A stretch of 46,926 nucleotides of DNA from contig WKLE02001227.1 in the NCBI GenBank assembly GCA_014885115.2, positions 1 through 46,926 of the forward strand, read 5' to 3'. Within the stretch, counting starts at the first letter, position 1; each line of letters starts with the position of its first letter. This DNA comes from Asterionellopsis glacialis (taxonomy: Eukaryota; Bacillariophyta; Plagiogrammaphyceae; Rhaphoneidales; Asterionellopsidaceae). The position numbers and the translations under genes were made by a program. Under the pieces are notes generated by a model. It saw only the letters and a list, made by a program, of their open reading frames with translations. It did not search any database and had not been told where the DNA came from. This document shows positions 1 to 10,178 of the stretch, piece by piece.

Positions 1-790
1 GGGGGGGGGGTGAACAAACTAATCTAAAAAAGCTAATTTGATACGGGGAAACCCGGAAAGGAGGCCTGATCAATTTAGCTTTTTTGCTCGAAAAAGAGTT
101 TTAGGTGCGCTCCATTATGGTCAAGGAGACAAATAAGTATTATATAGGAGGAGACCAAGAAAACACTGGAACATAGCCCTACCTTAAGTGGAATGCAAAA
201 GTACAGGGAGCGTTCTTTCAGAACTGATCAGCCGCCAGCATGCATGCATGCATGGTGGATAAGGATCAGACCATTTCCTACCAGATGGGACCTACCAGGT
301 ACAACCTAATGTACCTGTAAACTACCAGGTACAGGTACAGGTTGTTGTTGTTGTTGTAGTAGTAGTGAAGTTACAGTACCAGGTACTCTAGAGTACTGCT
401 GCCCATGGTGAACGGCGTGAGCAAACCAGCGCTCACCAACACTTTTGCCATCAACAGCATCCACAACCAGGTGTAAACCCATTTGACATTGTGGGTGCAA
501 AGGGAGGCAAGCAGGAGAGAGAGAGACCCATTGTTTCCCTTCAAAACAATCTCTCTCTCTCCTCATCTTGGTTGTCAACATGACCTCCCCTCCCCCCCCC
601 TTGTTATTTCCAAATATCCAAATTTTAATGGTCATTTGTGGAACAACGTTAAATCTGTACTGATGAAGTAAACATGTGTATCCAAACAATATGTTTGGAT
701 CACACAGTCATTAAATTACAATACTGTATACACAACAAAAGAAGTGCTATATCCAACATAAAAAGTAAACCCAAGAAAAAAACAAGAACC
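1..790. other. Gene-free left edge
   Basis: No credible gene. The window opens with a run of ten G, possibly a contig end. Three TACCAGGTA-type palindrome elements lie between about 290 and 385, next to a short GTT/GTA microsatellite. A GA/CT-rich stretch runs from about 505 to 560. Open frames here have no recognisable domain and look like chance. Confidence 0.6.
26..85. repeat. Imperfect inverted repeat (hairpin)
   Basis: Arms at 26-42 and 69-85 are complementary at 16 of 17 positions. They enclose a loop that contains GGGGAAACCCGG. It could be a terminal inverted repeat or a transcript hairpin; no function can be assigned. Confidence 0.6.
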
Positions 791-794
791 CATC

Positions 795-2050
795 AACTGG
801 AGATTTCTACACCACATCGATGACAAGAAAGAAGAGTACTATGCTGGCACAACATCAAGACTAGCTTTTAAACACCAAGATGAAGTAAACCTTGAAAATC
901 TCAATAAAACCATTATGGAAGCAGCCAAAACAACACTTGCAGGCAAACAGACAAGGACAAATCACTGGTACCAAATGCACCACTGTCAACTGGACACCCT
1001 TCATATGATTAGAAACAAGACATATAAAGTTGCATCTGATGACCCGACTAACACACACAAATGCAATAACCTCCAAAAATGCAGAGCACATTTGAGAAGT
1101 GAAGACAAAAAATCCAAATGCAAATGGTTCCAAAGCACAGCAGAGGAAACAGCCAACATAAACTTCAAACACAGAACTAGAGAAGCATGGGAAAGTGTAT
1201 GAACACTAGAAAATGGAATGGAAGGGAACCATTGATGTCCAACACAACTAAAAATGCTCCTACCGGATGGAAAACTTGCACAAATGGACAAAGAAAACCT
1301 AGCAATTGTAACACCACACTTCTCAAAGATATTCAATGGTGACAGTCTTCCAGTTGACATAGAAGAAATCAAGAGCATGATACCTCAAAAAGAGACAATA
1401 CACGCACTTGATGATGACCCTATCACAATGGATGAACTACAACACCAAATCTACAAAGCATCCTATGAAAAATCCCCTAGAGAGTCAGGAGTCAGGAGTA
1501 ATGGTAGAAGCAATAAAGCATCTATCTGATGATTCAAAACTGAACTTCGTATACATCATACAAGACTTCTTTGATGGAAACACAGACCCTGAAGAATGGC
1601 ACTCAGTCACACTAAAATGTCTATACAAAAACAAGGTAACATGATCCTACAAACTGGCAAGGTATATGCCTCAAGGATATAACAGTGCATATAGTGAGTG
1701 GAATTCTCAATGCATGCCTCATGAACATAATCGTGGAACACAGAACTGAAACTCAATATGGCTCACAGCCAGGCAGAGGAACACTCCATGGAATATTTGT
1801 TGCACAAGCAGCACTGCAGACATGATGATATCATAACCAAGGAACTTGGGGTCTATTCATAGACCTGATAAAGGCCTTTGACACTGTAAACCATGAACTC
1901 TTTTTTGAAATACTAGACATATATGGTGAACCCCTTAAACTAGTAAAAGCATTTAAATCATTATACGCTAATGTATTCACGAATTTAAGAGTTGGAAAGG
2001 AACAATCGTCCATACCATACACCATTGGTAAATCACAAGAATTTATTTAA
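795..2050 (+). mobile_element. Decayed non-LTR (LINE-type) reverse transcriptase fragment
   Basis: Several plus-strand frames, broken by stops and frameshifts, read as pieces of a non-LTR retrotransposon polyprotein. The clearest is at about 1846-2049, reading FIDLIKAFDTVNHELFF and then a short stretch ending GKEQSSIPYTIG. This is the reverse-transcriptase motif around the first catalytic Asp (F-x-D-L-x-K-A-F-D-T-V). Upstream, at about 830-1200 and 1254-1640, the frames resemble the region between endonuclease and RT, with K/E-rich segments and LDDDPITMDELQ. The frame stops before the YADD-type catalytic box, so the copy is truncated at its 3' end and cannot be active. CpG is moderately sparse here. 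The family is inferred from motifs only; the clade is not determined. Confidence 0.75.
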
Positions 2051-3024
2051 TATTTATATGCAATAAGGTTTAGAACAGAGTTAGTACCTGGTACGTTAGA
2101 TTTGTCCATTACCTGTTACAAAACAGTCGGTACAACCAGGTACCCAGGAAATCTATACGGAAATTCTACTACATTCTACTAGAGAGACATTTTTTTCACA
2201 TAATAATATCTTCAATATGTATTCTCTAAAGGAGAATTAATAGCAATTCTACTATTATAACACGTACCGATACATTACCAGGTTCATTATTTTATCCTTG
2301 ACAACATTTTCAGTATGCCCAACGTAGAGAGCGAGTGTGTACTTTCTTCAAAGAAAAGACATTGATGTTTTTTTTAAATAATAGTAGATAGACAAAAATA
2401 TATGGTATCTGAAATAAATCCAGTAGCACCTTACATTGTTCCAGTACGCCATAATTCCATTGATATATCTGCAACAGGTATTATGTACTGATACGTTGTT
2501 GAATCAAATTAATATCATGTTTTAGCGAGGTCGAAAGAGCGCATTGTACTAAAATCAAATTACCTGTAACGGATCTGAAACTGCTATCCTTCTTTTTAAA
2601 AAATAAAATTATCCTACCGTTAGTTAAAATCACGACTGATGTCCCCTATAGATTAATAACTCTCTACCAATCAGGATGATGTATCTATCATTATTGCGAG
2701 TACCCAGAAACCACCACTGACCGTGATTCAACGGCGAATTCTTTATATATGGGAAAAGTCCGAAGGGTCTCTTTTCCTCCTGTGACATTCGCTTTTTTTG
2801 TTCCCGTCAGACAATCAAGAAAAGAAGCGAACTTTTCAAATAAACAAGAAAAGCGTACAATGTACAGTTTCCGTCGACAACAATGCCCAGTCTTGTTTCT
2901 TTTGTCCCTGGGTTGCATATTAGGAGTATTTAGGACCTAGTTCCCATCTAGATTGCTCATCGTGGGCATTTGCTTTCATAAAATATCGTCCGGTCGATTT
3001 ATAGAGCAAGTCGACAAGAATATC
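2051..3024. other. Intergenic, upstream of first M11 gene
   Basis: AT-rich, with two TACC(A/T)GGTA elements at about 2084 and 2138. No ORF with a recognisable domain. A TTTATATATG stretch near 2740 is a possible TATA element, about 280 bp upstream of the M11 start codon. The 5' UTR and promoter of the M11 gene presumably lie in the last few hundred bases. Confidence 0.5.
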
Positions 3025-5196
3025 ATGAAAACTTTGAAGAATTTTTTCACGCTGTTGAATCTAAACCTTTTGTTAGTAGCGCTAGCTACATCCGATCGGA
3101 CGGTAAGTATCAAGATGGGCATTTTTTTGTTTCGATTCCATTTTTAGACTTCAAAATCTCATTTTTAATCTGGCTTTTCTGTGGATCTGTTTTCATGTGA
3201 ATAGTATCAACTGCGCAGCAATCGAAATCTCAGTGCATCTCAAAAAAGTAACAGTTGTAAATTGTATTGGAAATATGGGGCAACCGAAAAGGGAGAAACG
3301 GAATCGCTCGATTGCGAAATCATGTCCGAAGGAAAATTATTTCGCCTCCCACTTTTAGGGCTTTCAGACGAATGGTTGCGCCTGCATAAAGATGAAATTG
3401 TTAGTGGAGAAAGTATTTTGGTAACATGGAAGTTGGATATTGACGATGATCTTGTTGGCCTACACGTGAGGGATGAACGGGAGTTTAACGGTCATACCTT
3501 CTTAGATAACGGTCAACAGCAGCACAAAGTCGTCCAAACAGAACACAAGACGAAAACAAAAAAGAATCATGACCGTAGACTACTTTCTCGCTCCAAAGGG
3601 AGAAAGAGGACTGTCGTTGTTCATATTCAAGCAAAGGATAGTTCATCCAAATTCAGTCCGAACGATCTTCGTAACCATGTGTTTGGTGCTAATGGAAGTG
3701 GTGATAGTGTTCGTTCACAATTGAAGGACTGTTCTTATAATCAGTTCGAAATGATCCCTTCAAATGTCCGTGGGGTAGTAAATGGTGTTTACCGTATGAA
3801 TCTTAACGTTTGGGCCAAGGGTAAACATCATAATTTTGTCACAAACAAAGCTTTAGAGCAACTTCGAAATAAGTATGGATCTGATTTGACTAGAACATTT
3901 GATCATGTTATGATATGCGTTCCTGAGGAAGTGAAATCCTTCGTAGGTAAGAAAAGTTGTTGTTTATAATCCAAAGGAAATATTTTTCCTATAATATAAT
4001 ATTTGTCGCTTACAGTCCTATTGCTCTGACTTGAATGTGATTCGATATGAACGGACTGCAGCCTATGCCTGGGGTAATGACTTTCTGTCCGTTTATCACG
4101 GAGATTGGTGCAAAAGCTTCAGTGCAAATATACACGGTAAGTAAAGGTTTCAGACAAAGCAAGTCTTTTTTAATAGCAATGCAGGAGTACCTATTCTCAC
4201 TTTCAAGAACAAACTACGCTCTTTTTGTAGAACTTGGACACAACATGGGCCTTCAACATGCGGGGGAAGGGGATTGTCAAGGCTGCAAATACGCAGATCA
4301 GAGGTGAGCTTTAATGTCAGTGTTTTTGGAATAAGTAGCCAACCAATAGCACCATGACGTATGTACTCAACCGATTTGTTTCATACTTCTGTAGTGGAAT
4401 GATGGGCTATGTCTATCCTTTAAGTTACGGCCCCCAAATGTGTTACAATGGACCACAAAGTTGGCAACTCGGATGGTATGAATCCAAAAGCGTCACAATA
4501 AACCCCATTCAATACCCGTGGTATGGCGAGCTTGTTGGTATAGCTGAATATGGTGAAATCAAATACAACCAAAGGTATCAAGTAATTCTCAAAATTGATG
4601 CTCCAAAACAAGATATTGCTTTCTTTGTCCATTTCAACCGGAAAATAGGCATGAATGGTGGAACAAGGGAGGGTGCTGATCAGGTGCTGGTCATAAGTCA
4701 AGTGCACAAAAACGGTAGACCAGGAGTGACAAACCTAATAGCCAAATTGAATCCCGGAGATCAACATGTTTTAAAAAATTTCAACAAATCTGGTGAGCAT
4801 GTAACCATCAGGGTGAACCAAATACTAGAAAAGGGTGGTTTTCCTTGGTCGGCGGCTGTAACGGTCGAGTCATCCACACCATCACCCACATCTTCACCAA
4901 CAGCACTTCCAACAGTTCATCCCATACAACCTCAAGATCTGATTGTAGCCGAACGACACAATAATCAAGATCAATCGTGGACTCCACTAATATTTTCCGA
5001 CATGAGCTCAGGATTTACTTCAACTTCAGTCGATTGTAAAATATTGGGTTACTTTCAATGTTCCGAAAACAAGAGAAATTGTAATTGGAACAAGCAACAT
5101 AACATTTGCCAAAGTAAAAGATACCGAGGCCGCACGGGTACTAAGAGTGAGAGATCGAGTGATCCTCGAGATCGCAGCAGTGCTTCATGGGACTGA
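3025..5196 (+). CDS. Secreted gametolysin-like M11 zinc metallopeptidase, copy 1
   Basis: Metzincin of the gametolysin family (peptidase M11), which cleaves extracellular-matrix or cell-wall glycoproteins in green algae; the substrate here is unknown. Five exons with GT-AG introns: 3025-3102, 3205-3946, 4062-4136, 4231-4303, 4395-5196, giving 589 aa. The start ATG opens a signal peptide (residues 1 to about 22, LLNLNLLLVALA). A pro-region follows to about residue 130, ending in the basic stretch SRSKGRKR, a likely processing site. Splicing exon 3 to exon 4 makes HELGHNMGLQH (residues 298-308), the HExxHxxGxxH zinc site, and exon 5 starts with the Met-turn SGMMG. The C-terminus has a Pro/Thr/Ser linker, then a small four-Cys module (C-x7-C-x6-C-x8-C) and a basic tail. 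The 3' half was copied to 9616-10178. I am sure of the family. The exon joins are read from sequence and supported by the second copy. Confidence 0.92.
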
Positions 5197-5581
5197 ATGT
5201 TGAGTGTCAGAGCTATACTTTTCTTTCTTCGCAAGGCATTCTAATGTTATTAGGTCTCTTGAGGACACTATTAAAGGAAACAAACATGCAGTGTGGAATC
5301 TATAGAAAATGCATCATGAGCTCCTTTTTTTCCTCGTACAATATCAGATAGTTTGACTCTTAAGAATGACTCGAAACTATAATCACCAGAAAAAAGTGCT
5401 GGTCTTTTCCATTCTCCTGTTGATTTCTTGCTTTACTTTACTTCAAGTATCGTTCTAAAAACGATAGTGGCATCACTGAAGGGAGATGTGGTGGGAGCAT
5501 CGGTGTGAATAGATGCGGTGATTTATTTTGCAGCTTTGACAAACTTTCTAAGGCTCCACTCCAGTCATAGGAGCACCATGT

Positions 5582-6048
5582 ATTGAAAAAGATGAGATTT
5601 GTGAGAGCTATTTATTGGAAGGATGTACCTAGTCCACTGTACACTCACTGTACACTGTAAGCTATGACCTCTCTTTTCCGGGTTCCAGTAGACCTTTTTG
5701 ACATTATGACTTATGACCTCTTCTGAGAAGTATTCCAAAAGTTGAATGTCATCTGCCGTAATATAGAAGAGATCTTTAGACCGTACCTGGTATCAGGTAT
5801 GTCCAGTGTACTGAAAAAGATGAGATTTCTGAGAGCTACCGGTACCTGGTATTTATTGGAAGGATGTACCTAGTACAGACTACTAAACACTATGACATCT
5901 CTTTTACAGTTTCCAGTAGGCCTTTTTGACATTATGACTTATGACCTCTCCTGAGAAGTATTCCAAAAGATAAATGTCATCTGTAGGATTCCACATTATG
6001 TATAGAAGATCTTTAGACCGTACCTGGTATCAGGTATGTCCAGTGTAC
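5582..6048 (+). repeat. Two-copy direct tandem repeat, about 230-237 bp per unit
   Basis: Units at about 5582-5811 and 5812-6048 share long blocks: GAAAAAGATGAGATTT at the start, CATTATGACTTATGACCTC in the middle, and TGGTATCAGGTATGTCCAGT at the end. The second unit has a TACCGGTACCTGGTA insertion that the first lacks. A third, inverted copy of part of this sequence lies at about 10561-10697. Confidence 0.85.
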
Positions 6049-6084
6049 AATCACAGACTTTTAAAATCTCTCAACGAGTGGTAC

Positions 6085-6190
6085 TAGTAGAGGTACCAGG
6101 TACCAGGTACCTGGTACGGTCCAGAAGCTCACATCTTACCTGTATACCTGTACCTTACGAGTACAGGTACCTGGTACCTGGTACAGGCAA
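6085..6190. repeat. Cluster of TACCAGGTA/TACCTGGTA palindromes
   Basis: Overlapping GGTACC, CCAGGTACC and CCTGGTACC words form nested palindromes that could fold into cruciforms. It is one of the two densest sites of a motif scattered through the intergenic DNA of this window. Confidence 0.8.
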
Positions 6191-7119
6191 TACCCTGATT
6201 AGTCCTATTTAGAGGCAGTAGGAAGTATTTCAATACCTTTTAGTGTGTTTTTGCATATTCATATGCCTCTTTACAGTACCATCGAGTTTCGTTTCTTCTC
6301 TAAAACATCATCTACCTAGTAATTTACGTTATACCAATGATACATTAATACTCTTTAAACCTGGATTTCTATACAAGATCAAGGAGAACTGCAGGTCCTA
6401 GAGGTCTAGTCTGGAACTCGTAGCGATCATCTCATCGGAAGGGAGAACTAACATTATGAATTAATAACGAGAATTCGTTATTTTTGTATCGCAATGATAG
6501 AGATTTTTACGTGGAAAGAGAGGAAGCCAGTAGTGTAATCCATCGCATATGCGTGGATTGTTTGCTAGAAAATGAAGCCCACTTAATATAAATGATTAGT
6601 TATTATTATTATCTGTTACGGATCCTGCAGTGCACCCAAGTCCTCTGCAAATCATTGGTTTAAGGCTGAGGAGGCAGCCAGTTGGTTCTTGTGCATCTCT
6701 CAGGTGTTTTGTGGATCCATCAGAAACTTTGTTTGACTGTCCTCATTCTTAATGTGGTCCGTTGTCTTCCGCCAAAAATGCCAACAGAAATGATGTCTGG
6801 TCGCTCAGAGGTAATTGCATGTTGATCCAATAAAAACAATAAACAAACAAACAACCGTTTGGCATTTACAAAAACAAAAGACTGCCGGAGAATGCGGTAT
6901 TTACTTGGTCTCATTCATTTCTTATCCGTGGTTTCTGATCTGCACCATTTTAAAATTTATAGACAACACTACACAGAAACATTTCATTGACTTCTGTTGA
7001 TGCAATTGGATCCTATGAACTGCATGCGCGTTGATTTTTTCTTATACGGTTGATGCTATTATGTGATCACTGCTATTTTAGCTCTAGTGTACTCGTACAG
7101 TAAGCCACTCTATCTTTGA

Positions 7120-9012
7120 TCAATCATCGTGCGAAACACGCAGTCTACCACCTTGCAAATGCCAATGTTCTGTTGCTGGGAAAACCCTTATAAAATTTGG
7201 GTCGTGACTAATTGCCAATATTGCAGTGTTGAGTTTACTCAAGGACGATACCAGGGCGTCAACCGTCTTCACGTCTAAATTCTCAGTCATTTCATCCATC
7301 ACTAACAGGGACGGTGCAAGGTTCTTATTTTCCATACCATCGAAGTACTCTCTAGCTAACCAGAGTCGGACACGTTGTCCTGCCGAAAGATGGCTAATCG
7401 GGCTAACAGCTAAGGCACCCTTAAAACCAAATCGCCCTAGATATGTTCGTGCATTTGTGACAGTCACGTTTTCACCTTTGTCGTGTCGAATGTAGTCAAC
7501 GGCTGATAATCGTCCAAATTGACGAACCAGGGTAGGGAGAGCATTCTGTGGAAAATATACATAACGGAATGGCTGTCGACGGACTTCACCATCTGTAGCT
7601 TCTAATTCTCCTAGCATGAGTTTAACCAAAGTACTTTTGCCTTCCCCATTCCGGCCCTGCAATAATATCTTATCATTCCCGCCAATCTGTAGGTCGACCG
7701 AATCAAGTACAAGATCATTGTTACAACTTTCATAGTGGAAGGTAACCTCATGGAAACTAACCAAAGCTTGTGAATTGTCGTTATTGATACTTTCCATGCT
7801 TTCCAAGGGCAATGCAACTAGGGTTTGTTGTTGCCACAACTCATCTTGTTCTGTCTCAACTTCTTCTAACTTTTTCTGTACTCGTTTCATTTTAGCAGCT
7901 GCTGAATGGTCAGCCTTTTGTTTCGCTTCTTTATTTTTACCTTTGATGAATCGCTTGTCACTATCAGCGGTAGTTTTGTCTTTCATTGATTGTTCTCTCT
8001 TTTTCAGTTGTTTCTTCAAATGATTCATCGATGTCTGTGCATGTTGATGTTGATCTTGTGCATTTGACAAATTCCGGTGTGCGTGTGTGACTTGTTCAGC
8101 ATGTGCAGCCAAATAATCTCTGTAACTGCACCTATAAATTGATACCCGATGAGTTGCTGGGTTCAATGCTATAATCCGGTCGGTCAGATTATCCAACAAA
8201 GCTTCCTTGTGACTGATAAGAATAACTAAGGCATGGGATTTTGTCGTCAATTCCCGAAATTCTGATATTAACCAATCGGTCGACTTGGCATCCAAAAATG
8301 ATGGTTCATCAACAATTAAAAGTGTTGGTTGGGTAACCAATGCTGCAATTAAATCACATCTATATCGCCAACCCAAGGAAAAATTCTCTAACACTTGGTA
8401 TCGATAATTTCCAAACTCGAGTTCATCCATCATACGAACAACTCTTGCAGATGCACCGACAGATAGTTCGTCGAGAACGTCATACAAGTCACTTAGCTGG
8501 TTCGTCACAACTTCAATTTGTTCTTCGTCGGGTGCATCGATCGTTTCTAAATCATTTTCTAATTCAGATATTCTTGAATTGAGTTCATCTATCCTTTTTT
8601 GTATTCTGGAAAGACAATATTCTTCAGCAGTTTGCTTTGCTGCATTATCAACTTGAGGTGGTTGTTCCGACGATAAATATTCCCATGCAAGGTCCTTGGT
8701 TGGAAATCCTGGCAGATTAGGTATTGCCTGAACAAAGGATGTTTTCCCTGCACCATTGGGCCCAACAAGGGCATATATCGATCCTTGTTCAAGTGGTATA
8801 GACGTTTCTTGATCAATCAAAACAACACCTCCATTATTGTAACCAAACATGCCAGGTACAATACTTAAAACTGTACCATTATATGTACAGGAGGAAGTAA
8901 TACCCCAAGATGCAAGTTCACGTTCAACTGGAGCACCTGGCGACAGTGCCTCTCCGGCGGCGGCGGCGAAGTTCGAGTTCTGCTTTTGCTTGTTGGTTTT
9001 CGGCGGTGCCAT
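7120..9012 (-). CDS. ABC-F family ATPase (twin-NBD, soluble)
   Basis: ABC-F proteins have two nucleotide-binding domains and no membrane domain, and most act on the ribosome or in translation control. From the first possible ATG (9045) the product is 641 aa. I prefer the inner ATG at 9012 (630 aa), because the bases just upstream of 9045 belong to a short intergenic repeat also found near 11520. Numbering from 9045: NBD1 has Walker A GPNGAGKT (95-102), a degenerate signature (FSLGWRYR) and Walker B LLIVDEPS. A charged coiled-coil linker (about 305-410) follows. NBD2 has Walker A GRNGEGKS (464-471), signature LSAGQR and Walker B LLVMDEMTENLD. The canonical DEPTNHLD is altered in both halves, so this is a divergent ABC-F. 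It is intronless. It lies inside the M11 array on the opposite strand. Confidence 0.88.
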   Translation of the reverse strand: MAPPKTNKQKQNSNFAAAAGEALSPGAPVERELASWGITSSCTYNGTVLSIVPGMFGYNNGGVVLIDQETSIPLEQGSIYALVGPNGAGKTSFVQAIPNLPGFPTKDLAWEYLSSEQPPQVDNAAKQTAEEYCLSRIQKRIDELNSRISELENDLETIDAPDEEQIEVVTNQLSDLYDVLDELSVGASARVVRMMDELEFGNYRYQVLENFSLGWRYRCDLIAALVTQPTLLIVDEPSFLDAKSTDWLISEFRELTTKSHALVILISHKEALLDNLTDRIIALNPATHRVSIYRCSYRDYLAAHAEQVTHAHRNLSNAQDQHQHAQTSMNHLKKQLKKREQSMKDKTTADSDKRFIKGKNKEAKQKADHSAAAKMKRVQKKLEEVETEQDELWQQQTLVALPLESMESINNDNSQALVSFHEVTFHYESCNNDLVLDSVDLQIGGNDKILLQGRNGEGKSTLVKLMLGELEATDGEVRRQPFRYVYFPQNALPTLVRQFGRLSAVDYIRHDKGENVTVTNARTYLGRFGFKGALAVSPISHLSAGQRVRLWLAREYFDGMENKNLAPSLLVMDEMTENLDVKTVDALVSSLSKLNTAILAISHDPNFIRVFPATEHWHLQGGRLRVSHDD

Positions 9013-9615
9013 GCTGGTGTTTGGGAGGCGGTCTAGCACAGGCATACCATTAGTACAAACAATACCTTTGGGCGTAGGGTGCCTTTTACCGGTGGGAACT
9101 TTACTTCCTTAACTTTTACGAAAGCACTTGATGATGACAACGTAGTGATCAGCTTCCTTGTTAACATCCAAAGTTTACTCACGATCGACTGTGAGAACGT
9201 TCTGAAAAGTTTTTACTTTTTCGAGAAGCCTGAAATGATGTTTGGGATTATTATTAATAATACTACTCGCATGCTTTTTTGACTGCTCGAAACGAAATTC
9301 GAAAATCCAAGAGAAATGTATCTTTGAACTGTCTGTCCTTGTTGCGTTAGCCACTACCAGCTTGACAGTTCAGAAAACGGGGGAAACAAAAAAAAAGTGG
9401 GAGCACTCCTTTTTAATTTTTTTTCCCAAAAAAAACTTCAGTCCCATTTATGGAAGCCCTGTAGAAACTTGGTACATTTCTACAGGAACAAAAAAAAGAT
9501 ACATCGAGGTACTTTCCAAAAGAAATTCTTTACAAAAATACAACCAGCCGCCGCCAAAGACAATGGAGCCCAATGCCTCCTTCACAAGATACAGAAATGC
9601 AGCTGATGCACTCAC
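9013..9615. other. Intergenic between ABC-F start and M11 fragment
   Basis: It holds the presumed ABC-F promoter. About 42 bp at 9041-9082 (including AATACCTTTGGGCG) recur with mismatches at 11518-11560. Open frames with A-rich tracts around 9390-9540 have no recognisable domain. The junction with M11-derived sequence is at 9616. Confidence 0.5.
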
Positions 9616-10178
9616 GCTTTCTTTGTCCATTTCAACCGGAAAATAGGCATGAATGGTGGAACAATGGAGGGTGCTGATAATGCTCTGGTCATAAAGTCAA
9701 GTGCACAAAAACGGTAGACCAGGAGTGACAAACCTAATAGCCAAGTTGAATCCCGGAGATCATCGTGTTTTAAAAAATTTCAACAAATCTGGTGAGCATG
9801 TAACCATCAGGGTGAACCAAATACTAGAAAAGGGCGGTTTTCCTTGGTCGGCGGCTGTAACGGTCGAGTCATCCAATCCTCCATTGCGAAAATTCACGGC
9901 ATTACCCAAATCTTCACCAACAGCACTTCCCACAGTTCGTCCCACACCTCAAGATGCGATTGCAGCCCAACGGCACAATAATCAAGGTCAATTGTGGAAT
10001 CCACTAACGTTTTCCGACAAGAGCTCAGGATTTACTACAACTTCAGTTGATTGTAAAATATTAGGTTACTTTCAATGTTCCGAAAAAAAGAGGATGTAAA
10101 AGATACCAACTTCGCACGGGTATTAAGAGTGAGAGATCAAGTAATCCTCGAGATCGCAGCAGTGCTTCATGGGACTGA
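9616..10178 (+). pseudogene. 3' fragment of M11 copy 1
   Basis: This segment matches exon 5 of the first M11 gene from 4618 to its stop codon with only scattered differences, and the match continues into the 3' UTR. It lacks the signal peptide, pro-region, zinc motif and Met-turn. It has a one-base insertion (CATAAAGTC against CATAAGTC) that breaks the frame. A deletion of roughly 35-40 bases near 10090 removes the last two Cys codons of the C-terminal module. A 132-codon open frame survives inside it but should not be annotated as a protein. The high identity suggests a recent duplication. Confidence 0.9.

Larger units (their letters stand above)
5197..7119. other. Intergenic, downstream of M11 copy 1
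   Basis: No gene found. It holds the 3' UTR of the M11 gene, a two-unit tandem duplication (5582-6048), and a palindrome cluster (about 6085-6190). A 6213-6530 segment reappears at 11218-11520. Most of this flank was duplicated together with the M11 3' end. The last 500 bases before the ABC-F stop show nothing recognisable. Confidence 0.6.

Noticed and set aside
4016..4061. Upstream acceptor (CTTACAG) for M11 copy 1 exon 3
   Set aside because: It would join in a frame that stops at once. The acceptor at 4061 keeps phase 1 and gives the same exon length (75 bp) as copy 2.
9701..10099. 132-codon ORF as a separate secreted protein
   Set aside because: It is the frameshifted, deleted copy of exon 5 of the first M11 gene and lacks a start, signal peptide and zinc site.
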